Below, in pieces: positions 40,681 to 50,117 of a stretch of 50,211 bases of DNA (its first letter is position 1; each line of letters begins with the position of its first letter). The notes beneath the pieces were generated by a model. That model saw nothing but the letters and a program-made list of their open reading frames with translations, searched no databases and was not told the origin of the DNA. The translations under genes and the position numbers were made by a program. Origin of the DNA: an uncultured Eubacteriales bacterium (GTDB lineage Bacteria > Bacillota > Clostridia > Oscillospirales > CAG-272); NCBI GenBank assembly GCA_934446365.1, contig CAKSDZ010000008.1:1-50211 (forward strand). Direction: 5' to 3'.

Positions 40681-43494
40681 ATGTCGACAAAATATATCCG
40701 CATAAAAGGCGCGAGAGTGCACAACCTTAAAAATATAGACCTTGAAATCCCGCGCGATAAGCTTGTAATTTTTACAGGACTTTCCGGCTCGGGAAAATCC
40801 TCGCTTGCTTTCGACACGCTTTACGCCGAGGGGCACCGGCGCTTTGTCGAATCGCTGTCGTCCTATGCGAGACAGTTCTTGGGGCAGCTCGACAAGCCGG
40901 ACGTCGATTTCATCGACGGACTTTCCCCGGCGATCTCCATCGATCAAAAAACAACCTCCAAAAATCCCCGTTCCACGGTCGGCACGGTGACGGAGATTTA
41001 CGACTATCTCCGTCTGCTCTATGCGAGAATCGGAATCCCGCACTGTCCCGTCTGCGGCAAGGAAATCCGGAAGATGCCGACGGACGTCATCATCGAGCGG
41101 ATCATGTCGCTTGCCGAGGGGACGAAGTTTATGGTCATCTCTCCGGCCGTCAGCGGCAAAAAGGGCATGCATGAAAAGGTATTCGACGACGCACGCAAAA
41201 ACGGCTATGCCCGTGTGCGCGTAGACGGCTATGTGTACGCGCTCGACGAGGTGCCGGTGCTCGATAAAAACAAGAAGCACAGCATCGACATCGTGGTGGA
41301 CAGGCTTGTCATGAAGCCGGATATCAGGCGCCGTCTTTCGGATTCGCTGGAAACCGCGCTCTCGCTCGGAGGCGGCATTGCGGTCGTCTATCTGCCCGAT
41401 ACGAACGAGGAGATGCGCTTTTCTCAGAATTATGCCTGTGAGGAGCACGGCGTTGCCATGACCGAGCTGGAGCCGCGCATGTTTTCCTTCAACAATCCGT
41501 TCGGCGCGTGCGAAAAATGCGCCGGTATGGGAGAAATGCAGGTCGTATCCGAGAGAAAGGTCATTCCGGATACCTCGCTTTCCCTGCGCGGCGGCGCGAT
41601 CGCCGTCAACGGCTTCAAGAGTATGGAGGAGGAGAGCTGGAACGCGCCGCTGATTGAGGCGGTGGGCAAGGAACACGGATTTACGCTCGATATGCCGCTC
41701 TGCGAATATTCGGAGGAAGCCATGCACGCGCTTCTGCGCGGCACAGGCTCCAAACGCTATCACGTCGTCCGTTATTTCGGCGGCGAGGGACGGGAGACCT
41801 ATTCCGCATGGAACGGGATTTTAAATATCATTGAAACGCGCATCGCGCAGTCCGGTAATGAATATTACAACGAATTTATGGATTTCACACCCTGTCCCGC
41901 GTGTCACGGGAAGCGGCTGTCGCCCGAAACGCTTTCCGTAACGGTCGGAGGGCTCAACATTTACGAGCTTTGCTCGCTCAACGTGACGCGCGAGCTTGCA
42001 TTCTTCGACGGGCTTGAGCTCGATGCGACGGAGGCTCAGATTGCAAAGGAAATTTTGAAGGAAATCCGCGCTCGGCTGGGCTTTCTCCAAAGCGTGGGGC
42101 TCGATTATCTGACGCTGTGGCGGAAAGCGGGAACGCTTTCCGGCGGCGAAGCGCAGCGTATCCGGCTGGCGACGCAGATCGGCTCCTCGCTTGTGGGCGT
42201 CATGTACATTCTCGACGAGCCGAGCATCGGGCTTCATCAGCGCGACAATTCCAAGCTCATTGACACCTTGAAGCGGCTGCGCGACACGGGGAATACCGTC
42301 ATTGTGGTCGAGCATGACGAGGAAACCATGCTCGCTGCGGATTATATCGTGGATATCGGCCCCGGCGCGGGAATCCACGGCGGCGAGGTCATCGCCGCCG
42401 GCACGCCGGAGGAGGTGATGGCGTGCGAGCGTTCGCTGACGGGACAGTATCTTTCCGGAAGAAAGAAAATCCCCGTGCCCGCGGCGCGCCGTCCCGGGAA
42501 CGGGAAGGTGTTGACCGTCGTCGGCGCTGCGGAGAACAATTTGAAGAATATCACGGTCGATTTTCCGCTCGGAAAATTCATCTGTGTCACGGGCGTTTCC
42601 GGTTCGGGGAAATCTTCGCTTGTGAACGCTGTGCTGTTGCAGGAGCTTGCGCGAAAGCTCAACCGCGCGACGACCTATCCCGGCAGATTCGAGCGGATTG
42701 AGGGACTCGAAAATCTCGATAAGGTCGTTTCGATCGACCAAAGCCCGATCGGGCGCACGCCGCGCTCGAATCCCGCGACTTATACGGGACTTTTTACCGA
42801 TATCCGCGAGCTTTTCGCCATGACGCCGGATGCCAAGGCGCGCGGCTATACCGCCGGACGGTTTTCGTTCAACATCAAGGGCGGCCGCTGTGAGATGTGC
42901 GAGGGGGACGGTGTGCGCTGCATTGAAATGCATTTCCTGCCGGATGTTTATGTCACCTGCGATACCTGTCACGGAAAGCGTTATAATCACGATACCCTTG
43001 AGGTAAAATATAAAGGAAAAAATATTTTCGATGTGCTCGATATGACCGTGGAGGAGGGACTTTCCTTTTTTGAGAATTACCCGAAGATTGCAAGAAAGCT
43101 GCAAACGCTTTACGACGTCGGTCTCGGCTATATCAAAATCGGGCAGTCCTCGACGACGCTTTCCGGCGGCGAAGCGCAGCGGGTAAAGCTTGCGGCGGAG
43201 CTTTCGCGCCGCGGCACGGGCAAGACGATCTATATCCTCGACGAGCCGACGACGGGACTGCATACGGACGATGTGGCAAAGCTGCTCGTCGTTCTGAATC
43301 GGCTTTGTGAGAACGGAAACACCGTGCTTGTCATCGAACACAATCTCGACGTCATCAAGACGGCGGACCACATCATCGATCTCGGGCCCGAGGGCGGAGA
43401 CGGCGGCGGAACCGTCGTTGTCACCGGCACGCCGGAAGAGGTCGCCGCCTGTGAGAGGTCTTATACGGGACAGTATTTAAAGAGGATTTTGTAA
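40681..43494 (+). CDS. uvrA: Excinuclease ABC subunit A
   Basis: A 937-residue DNA-damage sensor ATPase acting as a dimer with UvrB. It has two ABC modules: Walker A GLSGSGKSS near residue 31 and GVSGSGKSS near 640, signatures LSGGEAQRIRLA and LSGGEAQRVKLA, Walker B ILDEPSIGL and ILDEPTTGL. Zinc-binding cysteine clusters are present at CPVC/CEKC in the first half and CEMC...CDTC near residue 740-765. Length and order are standard. It follows uvrB in the same operon with a weak AAAGG ribosome site. Confidence 0.97.
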   Translation: MSTKYIRIKGARVHNLKNIDLEIPRDKLVIFTGLSGSGKSSLAFDTLYAEGHRRFVESLSSYARQFLGQLDKPDVDFIDGLSPAISIDQKTTSKNPRSTVGTVTEIYDYLRLLYARIGIPHCPVCGKEIRKMPTDVIIERIMSLAEGTKFMVISPAVSGKKGMHEKVFDDARKNGYARVRVDGYVYALDEVPVLDKNKKHSIDIVVDRLVMKPDIRRRLSDSLETALSLGGGIAVVYLPDTNEEMRFSQNYACEEHGVAMTELEPRMFSFNNPFGACEKCAGMGEMQVVSERKVIPDTSLSLRGGAIAVNGFKSMEEESWNAPLIEAVGKEHGFTLDMPLCEYSEEAMHALLRGTGSKRYHVVRYFGGEGRETYSAWNGILNIIETRIAQSGNEYYNEFMDFTPCPACHGKRLSPETLSVTVGGLNIYELCSLNVTRELAFFDGLELDATEAQIAKEILKEIRARLGFLQSVGLDYLTLWRKAGTLSGGEAQRIRLATQIGSSLVGVMYILDEPSIGLHQRDNSKLIDTLKRLRDTGNTVIVVEHDEETMLAADYIVDIGPGAGIHGGEVIAAGTPEEVMACERSLTGQYLSGRKKIPVPAARRPGNGKVLTVVGAAENNLKNITVDFPLGKFICVTGVSGSGKSSLVNAVLLQELARKLNRATTYPGRFERIEGLENLDKVVSIDQSPIGRTPRSNPATYTGLFTDIRELFAMTPDAKARGYTAGRFSFNIKGGRCEMCEGDGVRCIEMHFLPDVYVTCDTCHGKRYNHDTLEVKYKGKNIFDVLDMTVEEGLSFFENYPKIARKLQTLYDVGLGYIKIGQSSTTLSGGEAQRVKLAAELSRRGTGKTIYILDEPTTGLHTDDVAKLLVVLNRLCENGNTVLVIEHNLDVIKTADHIIDLGPEGGDGGGTVVVTGTPEEVAACERSYTGQYLKRIL

Positions 43495-43639
43495 TATAAG
43501 GCGCTCTTTTTTAATAAAATATAAAGAATGTTCACATTTTTTCCATACCAGTGACATTAAAAATTGTTATACTAAGCTTAATTTATGAGGATTCCAGTTT
43601 CAAGGATTTTCACATCAACCTTCGGAGGATAAAGAGGAC

Positions 43640-45676
43640 ATGAAGGGAAACACAAAGACGATTATTCTGTATGTCGTCCTGATCGCAGGACTGATTTTGG
43701 CGTCGCTCAGCCTGCTTAGCGGCAAGAGCAGCACAGAAGAGATCACATACGGCAAGGTCATCGAAATGTTCCGCGACAACAAGGTGACGGAGTTCAACAT
43801 CAGTTCCAACAACCTTTTGACGATCAAAACGACAGAGATTGGGGAAAACGATAAGCCGAAGAGCTATCAGTTCCGCCTGCGGGACCTGTATCTGTTTTAC
43901 AGTGACGTCGATGCCTATATCGACGCACAGCTCGCACTTCCCGCGGAGGAAAGAACGCTTGTCATCGAAAAATGTGATTTGGAAGCGCCTAAACAGACCT
44001 CTTGGCTCGTTTCCTTGCTTCCGTATCTGATCATTCTCGTGATCGGCGTGGCATTTTGGTTCTATATGGCAAATAAGCTGTCCGATGGAGAACGCAAGAT
44101 GACCGCTTTCAGCAGGGCACGCGTCAAGGTTCCGAATCGGGACAAAACGCGGGTATATTTTAGCGATGTCGCCGGTGCGGACGAGGAAAAAGAGGAGCTG
44201 CGCGAGGTCGTCGAATATCTGCGCGATCCCACCAAATACCGCAAGCTCGGCGCAAAGATTCCGCGCGGCGTTCTGCTGGTAGGCCCTCCCGGAACGGGTA
44301 AAACGCTGCTTGCAAAGGCGACTGCCGGTGAGGCGGACGTTCCGTTTTTCTCGATATCCGGTTCGGATTTCGTCGAGATGTATGTCGGTGTCGGCGCCTC
44401 CCGTGTGCGCGACTTGTTTGAGACGGCGAAGAAAGCGCCCGCAAGCATCATCTTTATCGATGAGATCGATGCGGTCGGCCGTCGCCGCGGTACGGGACTT
44501 GGCGGCGGACATGATGAGCGAGAACAGACGCTCAATCAGCTCCTTGTGGAGATGGACGGCTTCGGCGGACATGACGGCGTCATCGTGATTGCCGCGACCA
44601 ACCGCCCCGACATTCTCGACCCGGCGCTTTTGCGTCCGGGACGCTTCGACAGACAGATTACGGTAAACTATCCCGATATCAAGGGCAGAGAGGACATCCT
44701 GAAGGTACACGCGAAGGGCAAGCCGTTTGAAAACGATGTGGATCTCAAAAAGATTGCGCAGACGACGGTCGGCTTTACCGGTGCGGATCTTGCAAACCTG
44801 CTCAACGAGGCCGCGCTTCTTGCGGCGAGAAAAAACAAGGCGCTTATCGGCATGGTCGATATCGAGGAATCTCTGATTAAGATCACGGTGGGTACTCAGA
44901 AGCGCAATTATAAGATCAAAGCGGAGGAGAAACGCAAGACCGCTTATCATGAGGCGGGACACGCGATTCTGGCATATTCTCTGCCGACACAGGACCCGGT
45001 GCGTCAGATTTCGATTATCCCGTCCGGCCGCGCGCTCGGCTATACGCTCAATCCTCCGGTTGAGGATAAGTACAGCGTCTATAAGAATGAGTTGAAAGAG
45101 AATATCGCGATGCTGCTCGGCGGCCGCGCGGCGGAGGAAATCGTATTCGGCGATATTTCCGGCGGAGCCTCTAACGATATTCAGAGGGCGACACAGATCG
45201 CGCGCAAGATGGTTACGGTCTACGGTATGAGCGACGCCGTCGGAACGATCCATCTCGGCAGCGAGCACAGCGACGACGAGGTGTTCCTCGGACGCGATTT
45301 CAATTCCACAAAGGATTATTCCGAGCAGACGGCTGCCGTCATCGACGATGAAATTAAAAAGATCATCGACGAGGCATATGCAAAGGCCAAGGATATCCTT
45401 TCCGCGAACCGCGGAAAGCTCGACTTTATCGCACAGTTCCTTGTTGAAAACGAGATTATGGACGATGAACAGTTCAAGGCGGCGATGGAAACGGATGCCG
45501 CAATGGAGGACATCGTAAAGATCGGCGAGGAAAAGCGGCGCCGTTCCGAAGAGGAAAACAGGCTCCGTGAGGAAGCGGAGAAGGCCGCCCGCAGGCGCGA
45601 CGAGGAGGAAGCCCGCCGCCGTGCGGAAACGCAGAGAACGGAGGAGGGAGAGAATCCCTTCCGCCCCGGAGAATAA
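43640..45676 (+). CDS. ftsH: ATP-dependent zinc metalloprotease FtsH
   Basis: A 678-residue membrane-anchored AAA+ protease that degrades misfolded membrane proteins and selected regulators. Its order is TM helix 1 (about residues 7-27), a small extracytoplasmic domain, TM helix 2 (about 117-140), an AAA+ domain with Walker A GPPGTGKT (215-222), Walker B IIFIDEID and SRH arginines (RPGRFDRQ), and the zinc site HEAGH (437-441). A Glu/Arg-rich charged tail follows from about residue 620. GGAGGATAAAGAGG precedes the ATG. It stands as its own unit with a terminator after it; the usual tilS-hpt neighbours are absent. Confidence 0.97.
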   Translation: MKGNTKTIILYVVLIAGLILASLSLLSGKSSTEEITYGKVIEMFRDNKVTEFNISSNNLLTIKTTEIGENDKPKSYQFRLRDLYLFYSDVDAYIDAQLALPAEERTLVIEKCDLEAPKQTSWLVSLLPYLIILVIGVAFWFYMANKLSDGERKMTAFSRARVKVPNRDKTRVYFSDVAGADEEKEELREVVEYLRDPTKYRKLGAKIPRGVLLVGPPGTGKTLLAKATAGEADVPFFSISGSDFVEMYVGVGASRVRDLFETAKKAPASIIFIDEIDAVGRRRGTGLGGGHDEREQTLNQLLVEMDGFGGHDGVIVIAATNRPDILDPALLRPGRFDRQITVNYPDIKGREDILKVHAKGKPFENDVDLKKIAQTTVGFTGADLANLLNEAALLAARKNKALIGMVDIEESLIKITVGTQKRNYKIKAEEKRKTAYHEAGHAILAYSLPTQDPVRQISIIPSGRALGYTLNPPVEDKYSVYKNELKENIAMLLGGRAAEEIVFGDISGGASNDIQRATQIARKMVTVYGMSDAVGTIHLGSEHSDDEVFLGRDFNSTKDYSEQTAAVIDDEIKKIIDEAYAKAKDILSANRGKLDFIAQFLVENEIMDDEQFKAAMETDAAMEDIVKIGEEKRRRSEEENRLREEAEKAARRRDEEEARRRAETQRTEEGENPFRPGE

Positions 45677-45681
45677 CGAAG

Positions 45682-45717
45682 AAAACGCCGGCTGCTTATG
45701 CAGCCGGCGTTTTATGT
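45682..45717 (+). terminator. Terminator after ftsH
   Basis: AAAACGCCGGCTGC (45682-45695) pairs perfectly with GCAGCCGGCGTTTT (45700-45713) over a TTAT loop. Confidence 0.92.
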
Positions 45718-45826
45718 TGCTGAAAAATATACATTCCATTCACACGCTCTTAATAAAATTGATTTATACTGTTTCATTATACAATTTATGAAGTAAATAG
45801 AGTGATCGGAAAGGGAAGTTACTTTT

Positions 45827-48800
45827 ATGCTTGTATTAAAACATATATGCAAGGATTATCCCGCCGGAGACAGTAAGGTCACGGCGCTGCGCGGAATCGA
45901 TATTACATTCCGGAAAAATGAATTCGTCTCGATTCTCGGCCCCTCCGGCTGCGGAAAGACAACGCTTCTCAACATCATCGGCGGACTCGATCAGTATACG
46001 AGCGGCGATCTTGTGATTGAGGGAAAATCGACAAAGGATTTCCGCGATGCGGACTGGGATGCTTACCGCAACCATTCGGTCGGCTTCGTATTCCAGAGCT
46101 ATAATCTGATTCCGCACCAGACGGTGCTTTCCAATGTGGAGCTGGCGCTCACGATTTCCGGCGTATCGCGGTCGGAGCGCCGTGCGAGAGCAAAGGAAGC
46201 GCTTGAAAAGGTTGGCCTTGCCAGCGAAATTTATAAAAAACCGAACCAGATGTCCGGCGGACAGATGCAGCGCGTCGCGATTGCGAGAGCGCTTGTCAAC
46301 AATCCGGAGATTCTGCTTGCGGACGAACCGACCGGCGCACTTGATTCCGAAACCAGCGTGCAGATTATGGAAATGCTCAAAGAGGTCGCGCGCGACAGGC
46401 TTGTCATCATGGTGACGCATAATCCGGAGCTTGCGGAGAAATATTCGACGCGGATCGTCCGGATCCTTGACGGAAAAATTACAGGAGACAGCGATCCGTA
46501 TACCGAGGATGCCGGCGCTGAAAAAGCTGCGCTGTCGAAAAAAGCCGGTAGCTCTGCTGAAATGAGTGCGGCGGCAGACAAATCCGTTAAAAATGTCGGA
46601 AAAGCAAAACAGAAGCGGCTGAAAAACCGTTCGATGTCGTTTATGACGGCGCTTTCCCTTTCCTTGAATAATCTGAAAACCAAAAAGGGCAGGACATTCC
46701 TAACGAGCTTTGCGGGTTCGATCGGTATCATCGGCATCGCGCTGATCCTTGCCGTTTCCAACGGCGTGCAGGGTTATATCGACCGTGTTCAGGAGGATAC
46801 GCTGTCGAGCTATCCGATCACGATTCAGGCGGAATCCGTGGATATGACAGGACTTGTCACAACCATGATGAATGCGAATAAGTCTCAGACGGAGTTAAAG
46901 CATGAGCTTGACGCCGTCTATGCGAACCGCGTGATGTATGACCTTCTGAGTTCTATTTCCAATACGAACGTTCAGCACAATAACCTGTCGGCTTTCAAAA
47001 AATATATCGAAGAAACGCCCGAATTTGCCGACTATGTGAGCGCGATTCAGTATACCTACGGACTTGATTTCAACATCTATACGCAGGATAAGGATGGTAA
47101 GATCGTTAAATCCGACCTTGAAACCCTGATGCAGGAGCTTTCCTTTATGCCCTCCGGCTCCGAAGGGATGAGCAGCATGATGTCCTTTTCCTCCTATCAG
47201 ATTTGGCAGGAAATGCTTCCCGGCGAGAACGGCGAGCTTGTCAACGATCTTTTGAAGGAACAGTACGACGTCATATACGGCAGCTTTCCGTCCGCATACA
47301 ATGAAATCGTTTTGGTCGTGGACGAAAACAACGAGCTAAGCGACCTCGCACTGTATGCGCTCGGACTGAAAACGACCGAGGAGGTCAAGAAAGAGCTTGT
47401 CGATTCGATGGAGGGAAAGACCGATACCGACAAAGTTGAGAGCTGGTCGTATGAGGATATCTGCGGTATGACCTTTAAGCTGATTCTTTCCCCTGATTTT
47501 TATCAGAAAAACAAGGATGGAACCTATACCGACCTTTCGGCAAGTGAAACGGGGCTTTCGCTTCTTTATCAATCCGACAAGCCGGTGACGCTCAAGGTGT
47601 CCGGTATCGTTCGTCCGAACAGCGACGCGGTGGCGTCGATGATGAGCGGCGCCATCGGATATACCAGCGCGCTGACGGAGTATGCCATCTCCCGCGCAGC
47701 GGAAAGCGATATCGTAAAGGAACAGCTTGCCAATCCGACCGTCGATATCATCACCGGGCTTCCGTTCAAAGGGGACAGTGAGGAGGAATTCACGGATGCG
47801 GAAAAGGCCGAAATGATCAAGGCTTATTTTGCAGGGCTGACGAATGTCGAAAAAGCGGCAATTTATACCTCCATCAAATCCAAGATGCCGGAGGCTGAGC
47901 TTACAGCGCAGGCAAATGCTTATGTCTCCCGGTATACGCGGGCGGAGCTTGTCGAGATGGTGGTTTCCGCCTATGCGGAGGAGATGGGCGTCACCGATAC
48001 AACCGAAATCCGGAATTATATCGATTCCATGAGCGACGAGGAGCTGTACGCCGCCGTTACCGAATCTGTGAAAGAGCGGATTGCCGAGGAGTACGCGAAG
48101 AAGGTCGCCTCCGAGCTTGGCGCGATGACCTCGGATGCGCTTGCCGCGATGTTTGACGCGGAAACCTATACGGAGACAGAATATGCGGCGTTATTCGACG
48201 AATATATGCCGGCGACCGTATCCGATACGACGCTTGCGGAAAATCTTTCCCGTCTCGGCTATGTCGATATGGATAACCCTTCATCGATTAGCATTTATGC
48301 TTCCACATTTGAAAACAAAGATAAGATTGCGGAGCTGATCACCGCTTATAACAGCGGTGTGTCGGAAACGGATAAAATCTCTTATACGGATTATGTCAAG
48401 CTGCTGATGAGCTCGATTACGACGATTATCAATGCGATTTCCTATGTGTTGATTGCCTTTGTTGCGATTTCGCTCGTGGTTTCCTCTATCATGATCGGGA
48501 TTATCACCTATATTTCCGTTTTGGAGAGGACAAAAGAAATTGGAATTCTCCGTTCCATCGGCGCGTCCAAGCGGGATATTTCTCGCGTGTTCAACGCCGA
48601 AACGACAATCGTCGGCTTCATTTCCGGCGCACTCGGCATTGGGATTACGCTGCTCTTCACCATTCCGATCAATCTTGTGCTCCATGCGCTGACCGGCATT
48701 GGGACGCTGAGCGCCTCGCTGCCTGTTCTGGGCGCGCTGATTCTCGTTGCAATCAGCATCGCGCTGACGCTGATTGCCGGACTTATTCCCTCGCGGATTG

Positions 48801-48841
48801 CGGCAAAGAAGGACCCCGTAATCGCGCTGCGCACCGAATAA
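45827..48841 (+). CDS. MacB-like ABC transporter: ATPase fused to FtsX-type permease
   Basis: A 1004-residue protein. Residues 1-225 form a LolD/MacB-type ATPase: Walker A GPSGCGKTT from residue 38, Q-loop VFQSYNLIPH, signature MSGGQMQRVAIARAL from 142, Walker B ILLADEPTGALD, switch His in VTHN. After a charged linker comes a first membrane helix (about 290-310, SIGIIGIALILAVSNGVQGY), a very large extracytoplasmic domain of about 550 residues, and three C-terminal helices of FtsX type (ILRSIGASKRDISRVF between them). Such mechanotransmission transporters export peptides or lipoproteins or signal to hydrolases; in Firmicutes they are often tied to antimicrobial peptide resistance. No partner gene is adjacent. 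GGAAAGGGA precedes the ATG. Confidence 0.88.
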   Translation: MLVLKHICKDYPAGDSKVTALRGIDITFRKNEFVSILGPSGCGKTTLLNIIGGLDQYTSGDLVIEGKSTKDFRDADWDAYRNHSVGFVFQSYNLIPHQTVLSNVELALTISGVSRSERRARAKEALEKVGLASEIYKKPNQMSGGQMQRVAIARALVNNPEILLADEPTGALDSETSVQIMEMLKEVARDRLVIMVTHNPELAEKYSTRIVRILDGKITGDSDPYTEDAGAEKAALSKKAGSSAEMSAAADKSVKNVGKAKQKRLKNRSMSFMTALSLSLNNLKTKKGRTFLTSFAGSIGIIGIALILAVSNGVQGYIDRVQEDTLSSYPITIQAESVDMTGLVTTMMNANKSQTELKHELDAVYANRVMYDLLSSISNTNVQHNNLSAFKKYIEETPEFADYVSAIQYTYGLDFNIYTQDKDGKIVKSDLETLMQELSFMPSGSEGMSSMMSFSSYQIWQEMLPGENGELVNDLLKEQYDVIYGSFPSAYNEIVLVVDENNELSDLALYALGLKTTEEVKKELVDSMEGKTDTDKVESWSYEDICGMTFKLILSPDFYQKNKDGTYTDLSASETGLSLLYQSDKPVTLKVSGIVRPNSDAVASMMSGAIGYTSALTEYAISRAAESDIVKEQLANPTVDIITGLPFKGDSEEEFTDAEKAEMIKAYFAGLTNVEKAAIYTSIKSKMPEAELTAQANAYVSRYTRAELVEMVVSAYAEEMGVTDTTEIRNYIDSMSDEELYAAVTESVKERIAEEYAKKVASELGAMTSDALAAMFDAETYTETEYAALFDEYMPATVSDTTLAENLSRLGYVDMDNPSSISIYASTFENKDKIAELITAYNSGVSETDKISYTDYVKLLMSSITTIINAISYVLIAFVAISLVVSSIMIGIITYISVLERTKEIGILRSIGASKRDISRVFNAETTIVGFISGALGIGITLLFTIPINLVLHALTGIGTLSASLPVLGALILVAISIALTLIAGLIPSRIAAKKDPVIALRTE

Positions 48842-48928
48842 AGGCGGAATCGCCAAACCGCATCCCCCGAATATCAAGCGAAAAGACGTCATAAATTTAT
48901 ATATCAGGAAAACGGAGGAGTAAAACAC

Positions 48929-49720
48929 ATGGCAAAAAAAATGTCGCGCACAAAATCCCAGCGGATCGCATATTGGGTGGTTCTTATCAGCTTTGCGGCG
49001 CCGCTGTTATACTATCTGATTCAAATGGTGGTAGGCACCTTTGACACGGTGAATCTGCTGACGATGCTGCAATGTGTGCTCGGCCTTGCCGTTCTGCATC
49101 TTCCGGATTTCCTGTCCGAAAAGCTGCGCTTTGAGATACCCTCGCTGCTCTATGTTTTTTATTTGGTTTTTCTTTACTGCGCGATCTTTCTCGGCGAATT
49201 TTATGATATGTTCAATAGGGTCCCGTTTTGGGATGTCATTCTGCACTGTTCCAGCAGTCTTGTTTCCGGTTTTCTCGGGTTTATGTTTGTTGCCATTCTC
49301 AATAAGAGTGAAAAGGTATTGTTTCACCTTTCTCCGCTGTTTGTTTCGCTTTTCGCCTTTTGCTTTGCGATCACGATCGGAACGCTTTGGGAGATTTACG
49401 AATATACCTTTGACGGACTTTTGGGACTTAATATGCAGAAATTCATCACGCCGGACGGAACGGTGCTTGTCGGACACGCAGCGATCGTCGATACGATGGA
49501 GGATCTGATGATCGATGCGTTCGGAGGTCTTGTTGCCTCCGTAATCGGATACTTTTCGTTAAAGCACAATAAGAGCTGGCTGGTGCCAAAGCTGTTGGAT
49601 CCGAAGCCGAAAAACGAGAGGCCGGTGTCGCTTCCTTCACCGGAAGCTGCGGTAAAGAGTCTCGGGGCTCCGTCGGAACAAAGCGAAAACGGTCCCTCTT
49701 CTGCGAAGGGTAAGGATTAA
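48929..49720 (+). CDS. Integral membrane protein resembling YjdF/DUF2238
   Basis: A 263-residue protein with about six membrane segments (residues 14-32, 40-58, 70-92, 105-125, 133-152, 190-210), then a polar Pro/Ser-rich cytoplasmic tail. Conserved polar residues lie inside or next to helices: EFYDMFNRVPFWDVILH, TIGTLWEIYEYTFDGLLGLN and DTMEDLMIDAFGGLVAS, a pattern like that of the YjdF/DUF2238 family. Function of that family is not established. CGGAGGAG precedes the ATG. It is 87 bases after the MacB-like gene with no terminator seen between, so they may be cotranscribed. Confidence 0.65.
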   Translation: MAKKMSRTKSQRIAYWVVLISFAAPLLYYLIQMVVGTFDTVNLLTMLQCVLGLAVLHLPDFLSEKLRFEIPSLLYVFYLVFLYCAIFLGEFYDMFNRVPFWDVILHCSSSLVSGFLGFMFVAILNKSEKVLFHLSPLFVSLFAFCFAITIGTLWEIYEYTFDGLLGLNMQKFITPDGTVLVGHAAIVDTMEDLMIDAFGGLVASVIGYFSLKHNKSWLVPKLLDPKPKNERPVSLPSPEAAVKSLGAPSEQSENGPSSAKGKD

Positions 49721-49757
49721 AAAAAGCTCCCTTTTCCTATGAAAAGGGAGCTTTTTT
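49721..49757. terminator. Bidirectional terminator
   Basis: AAAAAGCTCCCTTTTC (49721-49736) pairs perfectly with GAAAAGGGAGCTTTTT (49741-49756) over a CTAT loop, with runs of T on either strand. It ends the membrane protein gene and borders repeat copy B. Confidence 0.92.
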
Positions 49758-49777
49758 GTGCTTATGGACACATACCC

Positions 49778-50117
49778 TTCTCCTTTGAAAAGGAGAAAAA
49801 CGTGTTCTTTTCTTTCCGCAAAGAAAAGAACGAAAAGAAGCCGCAAGCGTACCGCTTGACCGTTAGTGCGGCCGGCAGCGGTTCGGTGGCGGCTATGAAA
49901 GACGGCGTCCACGCTCACGGAGCTCGCGTGATCCGTCAATCGCCGCCCCTTTCGGTGACATCGTGCCGAGAGGCGCTCACACGGCGCGCGCCTTGCGCCT
50001 GCGGGCGCGGACTTCCAGTCGCACAAACTTCCCGCACGGGCGAGGTTGCCCTGCAATGCGAAGCATTGCATTGTGATACGATTGATTTTAGCACTATGCT
50101 TTCAAAGGGTATAGATC
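49778..50117 (-). repeat. Hairpin-rich interspersed repeat, copy B (inverted)
   Basis: Inverse of copy A over its whole length: an AAAGGAG/CTCCTTT stem, a 12-bp stem GTTCTTTTCTTT/AAAGAAAAGAAC (49804-49831), CAAGCG-tac-CGCTTG (49844-49858), GCAATGC/GCATTGC (50053-50069) and GGGTATAGATC at 50107-50117. A further shared piece (CCGTGGGTATGTGCTTGCCAG) lies near 50177-50200. The repeat continues to the window edge and contains no credible gene. Confidence 0.8.

Noticed and set aside
39019..41763. A very long minus-strand frame (914 codons) opposite uvrB-uvrA
   Set aside because: It is the antisense shadow of two well-conserved genes, caused by codon bias in GC-rich sequence. It has no family similarity.
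43610..45739. A 709-codon minus-strand frame opposite ftsH
   Set aside because: Same antisense effect; it extends through the ftsH terminator.
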